From: Cytobacillus oceanisediminis
GTDB lineage: Bacteria; Bacillota; Bacilli; Bacillales; Cytobacillaceae
DNA: 64,000 bases
Direction: 5' to 3'
NCBI RefSeq assembly: GCF_007830235.1
Contig: NZ_VLKI01000007.1
Location: 23,195-87,194, forward strand
Shown: one piece after another, positions 15,119-21,912 of the stretch
Layout: each line of letters opens with the position of its first letter
Numbering within the stretch: position 1 is the first letter of the stretch
Program-made: the position numbers and the translations under genes
Notes under the pieces: model-generated
The model's database searches: none
What the model saw: only the letters and a program-made list of their open reading frames with translations
Told to the model about the DNA's origin: nothing

Positions 15119-15850
15119 ATGCCAGAATTATTATCAAAAGATGAATTTCGCAAAGAACTAGAGGAAGCGATTAAAGGAAATCATAGCCAGAAAGCTCCAT
15201 TTACAGTAGCTTGGGCTGAAGGGAAGCTTGAAAGAAAGCACTTTGCAAGATGGGCTGAAAACCATTACCACTATGTTGGACCTTTCGCAGATTACTTAGC
15301 GTATATCTATCACAACACTCCAACCGATCCAAAATTCGAAGCAGCAAAAGACTTCACACTTCAGAATATGTATGAAGAAGAAATTGCTGCTGACCGTCAT
15401 ACAGACTTGCTGATTCGCTTCGCAGAAGCTTGCGGAACAACTCGCGAACGTGTAATCGATCCTGAAAATATGGCTCCAACAACATTAGGCCTGCAAAGCT
15501 GGTGCTACGCCGTGGCTGCCCGTGAAAACTTCGTTGTTGCGACAGCTGCTCTAGTTGTTGGCCTTGAGTCGCAAGTTCCTGATATCTATCGTAAACAAAC
15601 TCCTGCTCTACGTGCACAATATGGATTTACAGATGAAGAAATCGAATTCTTTGATCTTCATATCGTATCCGATGAAATCCATGGAGAACGCGGCTATAAG
15701 ATCGTTTTAGATCATGCAGATACGCCAGAATTGCAGCAGCGCTGCCTTGAAGTTGTCCGCACAGGAGCAAAAATGCGCCGTATGTACATGGATGGCCTAT
15801 GGAGAGAGTACCTGGAACAGGATTTGGGATCTTTAGTAGAAGCAAAATAA
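15119..15850 (+). CDS. Heme-oxygenase-like diiron oxidase (TenA/PqqC/CADD-type fold)
   Basis: This 243-residue helical protein carries all six metal ligands of heme-oxygenase-like diiron oxidases: E87 and H94 (YEEEIAADRHTD), E150 (VVGLESQVPD), then H181, D185 and H188 (LHIVSDEIHGE). Their spacing matches CADD, the 4-aminobenzoate synthase of Chlamydia. The family uses Fe2 (or Fe/Mn) and O2 for N-oxygenation, C-C cleavage, desaturation or decarboxylation. The residue before E150 is Leu, where I recall a reactive Tyr in CADD, so self-sacrificial chemistry is unlikely and an external substrate is expected. GGAGGAG precedes the ATG. Flanking ferredoxins could supply electrons. It is not a thiaminase: no thiamine genes are nearby. 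Confidence 0.85.
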   Translation: MPELLSKDEFRKELEEAIKGNHSQKAPFTVAWAEGKLERKHFARWAENHYHYVGPFADYLAYIYHNTPTDPKFEAAKDFTLQNMYEEEIAADRHTDLLIRFAEACGTTRERVIDPENMAPTTLGLQSWCYAVAARENFVVATAALVVGLESQVPDIYRKQTPALRAQYGFTDEEIEFFDLHIVSDEIHGERGYKIVLDHADTPELQQRCLEVVRTGAKMRRMYMDGLWREYLEQDLGSLVEAK

Positions 15851-15858
15851 TTAATGAA

Positions 15859-16047
15859 AGTGTTGGCTGTATGAAAGCCAAATGGTGATTTAGCACCCTG
15901 TTGATTGGAGCGGAAGGCGCGAGACTCCAGCGGGAGGAGTGGGACAGGTGAGACCCCACAGGCGCGTAGCGGCGAGGAGGCTCACCGCCCGCCCCGCGGA
16001 AAACGAGCTCCTGGATCGGAAATCAACAGGCCAAATTTACCAGAGCT
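15859..16047 (+). repeat. Intergenic dyad repeat, full-length copy
   Basis: Runs from GTTGGCTGTATGAAAGCC through GCACCCTGTTGATTGGAGCG, the GC-rich core (CTCCAGCGGGAGGAGTGGGA, GAGGAGGCTCACCGCCCGCC) to GGAAATCAACAGGCC and AGAGCTAAAT. It fills most of the 351-bp gap between the oxidase and aldehyde dehydrogenase genes; I see no promoter or GTATAC site in the rest. Confidence 0.85.
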
Positions 16048-16201
16048 AAATAACAAAAAAAGACTCATTCAAATTGAAGAATTTTCAATTCCAGGCCGTC
16101 ACACTAAATCTTGTCAATCGAGGTCTAAGTGGCGGCTATTTCTATAATCAGTGAATTTGGCGCAGTAAAGGGAGAAATAAACAGAAAGTAAGGTGATCGT
16201 T

Positions 16202-17665
16202 TTGATTACAACAAAAGTAGAAACTTTTAATAATTTCATTAATGGAGAATGGCAGGAGTCGGCCAGCCAAAAGAAGTTTTATAGCGTAAATCCTGCTAAC
16301 ACCGAAGACGTTGTTGGCGTTTTTCAGGCATCCAATGAAACGGATGTCAAACAGGCGATCGAAGCGGCAAGTGCTGCTTTTCCAGAATGGGCGCAAACAG
16401 CCCCATCCAAGCGGGCGGCTATTTTAAACAAAGCTGCTGCCATTCTGGAGGAAAATGCGGCCCAATATGCGGAAGAACTGTCAAGGGAAGAAGGAAAACA
16501 TGTTAATGATGCTAAAAATGAAGTGCTGAGATCAGCACAGACCCTTCGCTATTATGCGGTTGAAGGGCAAAGCTTCACAGGTGAAACCTTCCCGAATGAT
16601 GATCCGAATATGAAAGTATCAACAGAAAGAGAACCACTGGGGGTTGTGAGTGTGATTACACCTTGGAACTTCCCTATTTCCATTGCTGCCAGAAAAATCG
16701 CTCCAGCTTTAATTACAGGAAATACAGTTGTCTTTAAACCTTCTTCAGATACCCCGCTAATTGCTGTTCGGCTTGTTGAAGCATTGCATCAGGCTGGTAT
16801 ACCAAAAGGTGTCCTGAATTTTGTTACAGGAAAGGCATCAGATGTAGGGGATCCATTAGTCACTCATCCTGCTGTTAAAGCTGTTACCTTTACTGGATCA
16901 ACCGCTGCAGGCGAGGACATCCATCGTAAGTGCTCCTTCACCACTCGCACTCAAATGGAACTTGGCGGAAAAAATCCCCTTGTTGTTATGGATGATGCTG
17001 ATTTGGACCTTGCCGCCACTTTAACCGTGAATGGCGGATTTTCCCTTACAGGGCAAGCATGTACGGGAACAAGCAGAGTCATCGTTATGAAAGAAGTAAA
17101 AGAAGCTTTCGTCCAAAAACTGATTGAAAAAACAAGCGCTCTCAAAATTGGAAACGGTTTTGAAGAAGGAGTTAAAATCGGCCCGCTGGCTAATGAAAAG
17201 CAATTAAAAAATGTGTTGAAGTATATTGAGTTCGGCAAAGAAGACGGAGCCGATCTTGTATATGGCGGCGAACATTTAACCACTGGGGCATACGAAAAGG
17301 GATTCTTTGTTTCACCAGCCATTTTCACCAATGTAAAACCGAATCACCGCATTGCCAAGGAAGAAATTTTTGGTCCGGTGATTGCCGTGATTGAAGTGGA
17401 TACATATGAAGAAGCCATAGCGATTGCGAATGACGTTGACTATGGATTGTCCGCTTCCATTGTGACCAACAACTTGAAAGTGGCTAACCAGTTCACAAAA
17501 GATATTCAGGCAGGGACGGTAAAAGTGAACAGGACAACAACTGGCAACTTGATCAATGCTCCGTTTGGAGGGTTGAAACAATCCAGCACGGCTACCTTCC
17601 GTGAATCCGGCAGAGTAGGCCTTGAATTCTTCACACAAGTAAAAACCGTTTATATCGGCTATTAA
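16202..17665 (+). CDS. Aldehyde dehydrogenase, 2,5-dioxopentanoate (KGSA) dehydrogenase-like
   Basis: This 487-residue NAD(P)-dependent aldehyde dehydrogenase oxidises an aldehyde to the acid. The fold is complete: TPWNFPISIAARKIAPAL, FKPSSDTPL, VTFTGSTAAG, the catalytic Glu in MELGGKNPLV, the catalytic Cys in LTGQACTGTSRV and KEEIFGPVIAV. YYAVEGQSFTGETFPND resembles alpha-ketoglutaric semialdehyde dehydrogenases such as B. subtilis YcbD, so a dicarboxylate semialdehyde is a plausible substrate. I prefer TTG 16202, six bases after AAGGTG, over the GTG at 16193 that overlaps that site. A GlcG-family gene follows 22 bp downstream, almost certainly cotranscribed. Confidence 0.9.
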   Translation: MITTKVETFNNFINGEWQESASQKKFYSVNPANTEDVVGVFQASNETDVKQAIEAASAAFPEWAQTAPSKRAAILNKAAAILEENAAQYAEELSREEGKHVNDAKNEVLRSAQTLRYYAVEGQSFTGETFPNDDPNMKVSTEREPLGVVSVITPWNFPISIAARKIAPALITGNTVVFKPSSDTPLIAVRLVEALHQAGIPKGVLNFVTGKASDVGDPLVTHPAVKAVTFTGSTAAGEDIHRKCSFTTRTQMELGGKNPLVVMDDADLDLAATLTVNGGFSLTGQACTGTSRVIVMKEVKEAFVQKLIEKTSALKIGNGFEEGVKIGPLANEKQLKNVLKYIEFGKEDGADLVYGGEHLTTGAYEKGFFVSPAIFTNVKPNHRIAKEEIFGPVIAVIEVDTYEEAIAIANDVDYGLSASIVTNNLKVANQFTKDIQAGTVKVNRTTTGNLINAPFGGLKQSSTATFRESGRVGLEFFTQVKTVYIGY

Positions 17666-17687
17666 ATAGACAGAAGGAGAATGGAAT

Positions 17688-18167
17688 ATGAAAACAGCCC
17701 TTAAATTGGAGTTAGAAGAATCAAAATTAATGATAGAAGCAGCGAAGGAAAAATCAGCAGAAATTAATGTTCTTGAAACAATTGCGATTGTAGATGATGG
17801 AGGAAGCCTGCTTGCTCTTGAAAGGATGAACGGAGCAAGAATCACAGGCCCTGAAATTGCCATTGCTAAAGCCTATACAGCTTCAGGCCATAAACGTTCG
17901 ACTCATTTATTTAATAAAGAGCCAAACGGCCCGGCGCTTCCTGGCAATGAAGCGTTCGGCATTCAGCATATGCTTAACGGCAAGTTTGCTGTGTTTGTTG
18001 GGGGTTTCCCTATTGTTGTAAATGGTGAAGTAGTTGGGGGCATTGGCATCAGCGGCGGAAATGGCGAGCAGGATACGGCTGTTGGCACTGCAGCTTTGAA
18101 AGCTCTTCAATCCTATTTGGAGAAGGATGGATATGAAGTCGTAACAGAAGCAGACATTAAAAAATAA
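17688..18167 (+). CDS. GlcG/HbpS (DUF336) heme-binding-family protein
   Basis: This 159-residue protein matches the GlcG/HbpS family: IAIVDDGGSLLALERMNGAR, AIAKAYTASGHKRST, FVGGFPIVVNGEVVGGIGIS, GNGEQDTAVGTAALKAL. Members form octamers; HbpS binds heme and some relatives sit in glycolate, propanediol or aromatic degradation operons with unclear or enzyme-like roles. AGAAGGAGA lies upstream of the ATG, only 22 bp after the aldehyde dehydrogenase, so they form an operon ended by the hairpin at 18174. It has no signal peptide, so it is cytoplasmic here. A catalytic or carrier role in the same pathway is inference. Confidence 0.85.
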   Translation: MKTALKLELEESKLMIEAAKEKSAEINVLETIAIVDDGGSLLALERMNGARITGPEIAIAKAYTASGHKRSTHLFNKEPNGPALPGNEAFGIQHMLNGKFAVFVGGFPIVVNGEVVGGIGISGGNGEQDTAVGTAALKALQSYLEKDGYEVVTEADIKK

Positions 18168-18173
18168 TAGAAA

Positions 18174-18214
18174 GGGACCTCTTTCGTTATAAAAATAATA
18201 GCGAAATGAGGTCC
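18174..18214 (+). terminator. Terminator-like hairpin after GlcG-family gene
   Basis: GGACCTC-TTTCG (18175-18186) pairs with CGAAA-GAGGTCC (18202-18214) with one bulged T. The T run after it is short (TTATTC), so some readthrough to the chromate-transporter genes is possible. Confidence 0.65.
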
Positions 18215-18260
18215 TTATTCAGTCAAAAGAGTTATAGAAACATTAGAGAGGGAGGATCGC

Positions 18261-18857
18261 ATGAAACCTTATCTTGAATTGGCGATTGGATTTGCCCGCA
18301 CCGGTGTGACAGGGTATGGAGGAGGTCCTTCGACAATACCGCTGATCGAATATGAGGCGGTTAAAAAATATAAATGGATGAGTGAGGAAGAATTTGGGGA
18401 GATTTTAGCTTTAGCCAATACGATGCCAGGGCCTATTGCAACAAAAATGGCAGCTTATATTGGCTTTAAAGTAAAAGGAGGGCTTGGGGCGACCGTAGCA
18501 ATCCTTACGCATATCCTGCCATCCATCATTGCCATGCTTGGCTTGCTGGGTGTACTTTACTCGTTCCGCCAATCGCCCATCGTAAGCGGGATGGTCCAAG
18601 GCGTAACGCCTGTTATCGGCTTTATGCTTGCGGAAATGGCCTACCGGTTTTTCCAAAAAGGCAGCAAGGGACTGGGCATGACCAAAACACTATTGCTCGC
18701 GGCGGTATCATTAATCTTTGTCCAGTTTATGGAGTGGCATCCGGGGATATTGATTGCGGCTGTCCTGATTTCAGCCTTTTATATTGCGCATCGGAAAGAA
18801 AAGGCTGAAAAGAGTGCTAATGAAGAATTCATTCCAGTAAGGGAGAAAAGCTCATGA
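18261..18857 (+). CDS. Chromate transporter family protein, subunit 1
   Basis: This 198-residue half-size CHR-family protein has about five or six transmembrane segments. The family signature is present at the start: GVTGYGGGPSTIPLIEYEAV, WMSEEEFGEILALANTMPGP. Half-size CHR proteins occur as adjacent pairs that form an antiparallel heterodimer; the next gene overlaps by four bases (ATGA) and is the partner. Such pairs export chromate in some bacteria, but CHR members also carry other oxyanions, and the context here (catabolic enzymes, GntR regulator in the same operon) makes an organic or inorganic anion linked to the pathway equally plausible. GGGAGGA precedes the ATG. Confidence 0.9.
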   Translation: MKPYLELAIGFARTGVTGYGGGPSTIPLIEYEAVKKYKWMSEEEFGEILALANTMPGPIATKMAAYIGFKVKGGLGATVAILTHILPSIIAMLGLLGVLYSFRQSPIVSGMVQGVTPVIGFMLAEMAYRFFQKGSKGLGMTKTLLLAAVSLIFVQFMEWHPGILIAAVLISAFYIAHRKEKAEKSANEEFIPVREKSS

Positions 18858-19384
18858 TCTATTGGGATATTTTCTGGGCGTTTTTTATGGCGAATTTACT
18901 AGGCTACGGAGGCGGACCGGCAACCATACCGCTGATTCAGATTGAAGTGGTAAACAACAATGGGTGGATGACACTATCTGAGTTTGGCGATGTACTTGCT
19001 ATAGCGAATGCTCTGCCGGGTCCCATCGCCACAAAAATGGCAGGCTTTATCGGGTACGAATTAGGCGGGGTTTTAGGAGCGGTTATCGCTCTTGCAACAA
19101 CCATTCTTCCATCCGCTTTGGCAGTCATTTTGTTGTTTAAGTTTGTTAACTTATTTAAAGACTCGCCTAAGGTCAAACTTATGACGAAGTCCGTGCAGCC
19201 GATCATTGCTGTCCTGCTGGCTGTCATGGCATACCAATTCTTTTTAACAGCCTTCGAAAACAGCGGCGTTCTTCATCTTGTGCTGCTTGCAGCTGTCAGC
19301 TATTTAACATTAATCAAGTTTAAGGTACATCCTTCACTCGTCATTTTTGGCGCATTGTTTTATGGAGGGATTTTCTTATCTTAA
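18854..19384 (+). CDS. Chromate transporter family protein, subunit 2
   Basis: This 176-residue partner of the preceding gene repeats the family signature (NLLGYGGGPATIPLIQIEVV, GWMTLSEFGDVLAIANALPG, FIGYELGGVLGAVIALATT) and has about five or six hydrophobic helices. The start codon overlaps the stop of subunit 1, showing translational coupling. The second GntR regulator follows after 39 bp on the same strand with no terminator, so the transporter pair and the regulator appear to be one transcript. The transported anion is not deducible. Confidence 0.9.
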   Translation: MIYWDIFWAFFMANLLGYGGGPATIPLIQIEVVNNNGWMTLSEFGDVLAIANALPGPIATKMAGFIGYELGGVLGAVIALATTILPSALAVILLFKFVNLFKDSPKVKLMTKSVQPIIAVLLAVMAYQFFLTAFENSGVLHLVLLAAVSYLTLIKFKVHPSLVIFGALFYGGIFLS

Positions 19385-19423
19385 TCTCTATCGGTCTATA
19401 AAAAAATAATAGCAGGTGGAAAA

Positions 19424-20113
19424 ATGGAGAAAATATGGGAGGAAAATCAACTAATATCAATACGCGAACATGCTTATCTGTACTTAAAAAAGCTTATTTT
19501 AGAAGGGGAGTACCAGGCTGGCGACCGTCTAGTTGAGAGAGAGCTGGCTGCCAAGCTGAACATAAGCCGCACCCCGATCCGCGAGGCTTTGTTCCGGCTT
19601 GAATCACAAGGCTTTGTGAAAACCGTCCCAAGAAAAGGAGTTGTTATTTCCAATATTTCAGAAGATGAAGTATTGGAAGTATTTACGATACTTTCATCCC
19701 TGGAAGTTCTTGCTGTCAAATTGGCAGCTCAAAGAATGGATAGGGAAACACAAAAAGAATTAGATCAAAAAATCCAGGAACTTATGGAATTGGACGGACA
19801 GGCTGAAGAGAATTTTAACTCTGAACATATTCACATGAACCAGCTCATTAATAAAGCATCCAAAAGTCCGAAACTTTATGAAATTCTTTCTGGCCTTATC
19901 GATTTTATTCATATGGCTGCCAATATGGGTTATGAAACACCAGGCAGAAGAAAGGACTCATTAAAGGAACACATTGACATTATGAAGGCATTGCGCGACA
20001 GAGAGAGTGAAATAGCTGAGTACTTGATGAGAATTCATATTGAAAATTCCAAGAAAGCATATATAGCTTATATGGATCGGATTAAAAAGAAGTTTAATAG
20101 TCAAAAGGTATAA
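19424..20113 (+). CDS. GntR/FadR-family transcriptional regulator (copy 2)
   Basis: This 229-residue protein is a close paralogue of the regulator at 5919. The winged-helix domain shares AGDRLVERELA, NISRTPIREALFRLESQGF and KTVPRKGV without change, while the C-terminal FCD domain has drifted (for example HMNQLINKASKSPKLYEILS). This predicts the same GTATAC operator but possibly a different ligand. AGGTGG precedes the ATG by about six bases. Unlike copy 1 it has no operator of its own and seems to be expressed with the chromate-transporter pair. A rho-independent terminator follows. Whether it represses or competes with copy 1 is unknown. Confidence 0.92.
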   Translation: MEKIWEENQLISIREHAYLYLKKLILEGEYQAGDRLVERELAAKLNISRTPIREALFRLESQGFVKTVPRKGVVISNISEDEVLEVFTILSSLEVLAVKLAAQRMDRETQKELDQKIQELMELDGQAEENFNSEHIHMNQLINKASKSPKLYEILSGLIDFIHMAANMGYETPGRRKDSLKEHIDIMKALRDRESEIAEYLMRIHIENSKKAYIAYMDRIKKKFNSQKV

Positions 20114-20145
20114 ACAGGCCGCTACATTTAAGCAGCCTGTTTTCA
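20113..20145 (+). terminator. Terminator after second gntR gene
   Basis: AACAGGC (20113-20119) pairs with GCCTGTT (20135-20141); additional CGC/GCAG pairing lies inside. A short TTTT run follows. Confidence 0.75.
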
Positions 20146-20217
20146 TATCTAAAAGGTAGTTCCTCAATAATCAGATTCTAGCGAAGGAAAAAAATGAAGT
20201 TATTTAAAAGTTTTATA

Positions 20218-20255
20218 TTGTCTGAAAATTAAATATATGGTATATTGTATACCAA
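20218..20255 (+). promoter_or_regulatory. Promoter of ferredoxin 2 with adjacent GTATAC operator
   Basis: TTGTCT (20218-20223), a 17-base spacer and TATATT (20241-20246). The operator TTGTATACCAA (core 20247-20252) follows the -10 box with no gap, so repression by occlusion is expected, as at ferredoxin 1. Confidence 0.7.
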
Positions 20256-20283
20256 GAGGAAGAATTAAAGGAGGAAGTCAACT

Positions 20284-20634
20284 ATGCCAAAGATTAATTT
20301 TATTAATAGCAATAAACAGTTAGAGGTACCTGAAGATTCAAATATTTTAAGAATGTCACTCCGCTATGATGGAGAGCTTCCAAATCGCTGCGGAGGCGGT
20401 ATTTGCGGCAATTGTGTTTTTAAAGCAGAAGAAGGATCCGAATACCTGGATAATGTCAAAGTTCAGGAACGAAGAAAACTAGGAGAAGAGTGGCTCAGCA
20501 AAGGCTATCGCTTAGGATGCCAAACTTTCGTAACAAACGGGGATATCTCCATTTCATGGGATGATCAAGTCACAGACGTGGTGAAGAAAAGAAAGCCGGA
20601 TAAATTAAAGCCGACAGTATCTGCAAGCAACTGA
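20284..20634 (+). CDS. [2Fe-2S] ferredoxin (copy 2)
   Basis: This 116-residue ferredoxin has the ligand motif NRCGGGICGNCVFKAEEG (C-x4-C-x2-C) and a fourth Cys in GYRLGCQTF. It is clearly divergent from ferredoxin 1 outside the cluster loop, so it is not a recent duplication. The C-terminal ~25 residues are Lys/Pro-rich. AAGGAGG precedes the ATG. It is controlled by the same operator type and would supply electrons to the diiron oxidase or another oxygenase of the locus. Two ferredoxins under one operator suggest that two electron-accepting steps or two reductases are used. Confidence 0.92.
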   Translation: MPKINFINSNKQLEVPEDSNILRMSLRYDGELPNRCGGGICGNCVFKAEEGSEYLDNVKVQERRKLGEEWLSKGYRLGCQTFVTNGDISISWDDQVTDVVKKRKPDKLKPTVSASN

Positions 20635-20720
20635 TCATCAGCATTTCAAACTGTAATGGACGAATATTAGCGGCATCGCCCACTACGGATTGAAAGAGTA
20701 TAAAAGAATCTTAATACGAG

Positions 20721-20962
20721 GCTTGTTAGACGCAAAATTGATTATAGCACTCTGTTGATTGGAGTGGAAGGCACTAATCCCGCGAAAATGCATTCGTATT
20801 TTCTTCGTGCGGTGTTTACTCGGGGAAGCTTTCAATGTCCTGCGGGAGGAGCGAGTCAAAGGGAGACCCCGCAGGGCGCAAGCGCCGAGGAGGCTCCCGG
20901 ACCGCCCACGGTTCGCTGAGCGCCTGGAACGGAAATCAACAGACAAGCTTAAAAGCTCTAAA
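20721..20962 (+). repeat. Intergenic dyad repeat with internal insertion
   Basis: Both ends match the family (GCACTCTGTTGATTGGAGTG on the left; GGAAATCAACA and AAAAGCTCTAAAT on the right). Between about 20773 and 20838 there is roughly 65 bp absent from other copies, before the core resumes at TGCGGGAGGAGCGAG. It fills the 350-bp gap before the CxxH/CxxC gene; I see nothing else there. Confidence 0.75.
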
Positions 20963-20984
20963 TTAAATATAAGAGGGTGAAATT

Positions 20985-21182
20985 ATGTGGGTTTGCAACA
21001 GTCATCTAAAGGAAGTCATGATGCTATTAGAAACGCCTCATATCAGAAAAGCTCCATATCAAATCAAATGCTCGCTGTGTGAAAATCATGCTTTTGCCAA
21101 AGTCTATTATACTCACCGCTCTTTCAAGTTCACTAAAAAACTATATTCTTCATTAAAACAAAGTGTTTCCCAGGAGGCTTAG
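20985..21182 (+). CDS. CxxH/CxxC small metal-binding protein
   Basis: This 65-residue protein has an N-terminal CNSH (C-x-x-H) and a central CSLC (C-x-x-C), in the layout of the CxxH/CxxC family (BA_5709 type) of Bacillaceae. The four ligands should bind one zinc ion. The first half, MWVCNSHLKEVMMLLE, is helical. GAGGGTGA lies six bases before the ATG and the RidA-family gene begins two bases after the stop, so the two are translationally coupled. Its function is not known. Confidence 0.8.
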   Translation: MWVCNSHLKEVMMLLETPHIRKAPYQIKCSLCENHAFAKVYYTHRSFKFTKKLYSSLKQSVSQEA

Positions 21183-21184
21183 AA

Positions 21185-21655
21185 ATGGAAGGGTTAAAAA
21201 AGGGGATTGAAGAAAGACTGGAAGAGTTAAATATACAGCTTCCTGTTCTGGTTGATATTAAGATGCCCTTTGAATCGGGTGTCATCTCAGGAAATACGGT
21301 ATTCTTATCCGGACAAACGCCAAGAGTAAATGGCGCTCAGAAGTACACCGGGACTGTTGGAGCAGACATCAGCATTGAAGAAGCGCAGGAAGCTGCGAGA
21401 ATTTGTACGTTAAATTTGCTGGCAGCCCTTAAAGGAATCATTGGAGATTTAAATAAAGTCAAAAGAATTATCAAAATGGATGGTTATGTTGCTGCAACAA
21501 GCGATTTTAAAGAACATCCTGCCGTCATTAATGCCGCCTCTGACCTGCTGCACGACATTTTCGGGAAAGAAAAAGGACATGCACGCAAAGCAGTGGGAAT
21601 GGCTTCCCTGCCTGGAGGGGCTCCGGTGGAAATTGAAATGATCGTTGAAATTTAA
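21185..21655 (+). CDS. RidA-family (YjgF/YER057c) protein
   Basis: This 156-residue protein belongs to the Rid family, whose archetype RidA hydrolyses reactive enamine/imine intermediates to ketoacids and ammonia. The pattern FESGVISGNTVFLSGQTPR, GADISIEEAQEAARICTLN, KDLNKVKRI-like and HARKAVGMASLPGGAPVEIE is typical; the active-site Arg of RidA is replaced in this family branch by HARKAVGMASLP, so it fits a Rid subfamily (longer, ~155 aa) rather than RidA itself. CAGGAGG precedes the ATG. Next to amino-acid-like dehydrogenases and amidohydrolases it probably handles an imine made in the pathway, which is inference. Confidence 0.88.
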   Translation: MEGLKKGIEERLEELNIQLPVLVDIKMPFESGVISGNTVFLSGQTPRVNGAQKYTGTVGADISIEEAQEAARICTLNLLAALKGIIGDLNKVKRIIKMDGYVAATSDFKEHPAVINAASDLLHDIFGKEKGHARKAVGMASLPGGAPVEIEMIVEI

Positions 21656-21678
21656 TAACTTTAATATCCTTTTTATGG

Positions 21679-21706
21679 GCTGCTCAATTGCATGAGCAGC
21701 TTTTTT
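21679..21706 (+). terminator. Terminator after RidA-family gene
   Basis: GCTGCTCA (21679-21686) pairs with TGAGCAGC (21693-21700), followed by six T. It marks the end of the accessory locus. Confidence 0.9.
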
Positions 21707-21912
21707 ATTTGCGAATCCATTCACAATATGGAAATTCTACGAAAAAATAAAAACAAGGACAAAGTCTCATCTAAAAATTCTCTTTCCAAGTAATCTGCTA
21801 GAAAAATGTCTTTATACCTACAAAAAATAGGATAATATTACCTTTTCAATATTTTCTAAATATTTTAATATTTTCCTGGTAATAACTATTTTACTATTTT
21901 AGGAGGAAATAT

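Noticed and set aside
15119..15850. Thiaminase II (TenA)
   Set aside because: The six diiron ligands are present and no thiamine genes or TPP riboswitch are nearby; the thiaminase Cys motif is not evident.
16797..16802. GTATAC operator inside the aldehyde dehydrogenase gene
   Set aside because: It lies in coding sequence and encodes conserved GIPKG; isolated intragenic GTATAC also occurs elsewhere (for example near 21983, 26503 and 52143) and is expected by chance.
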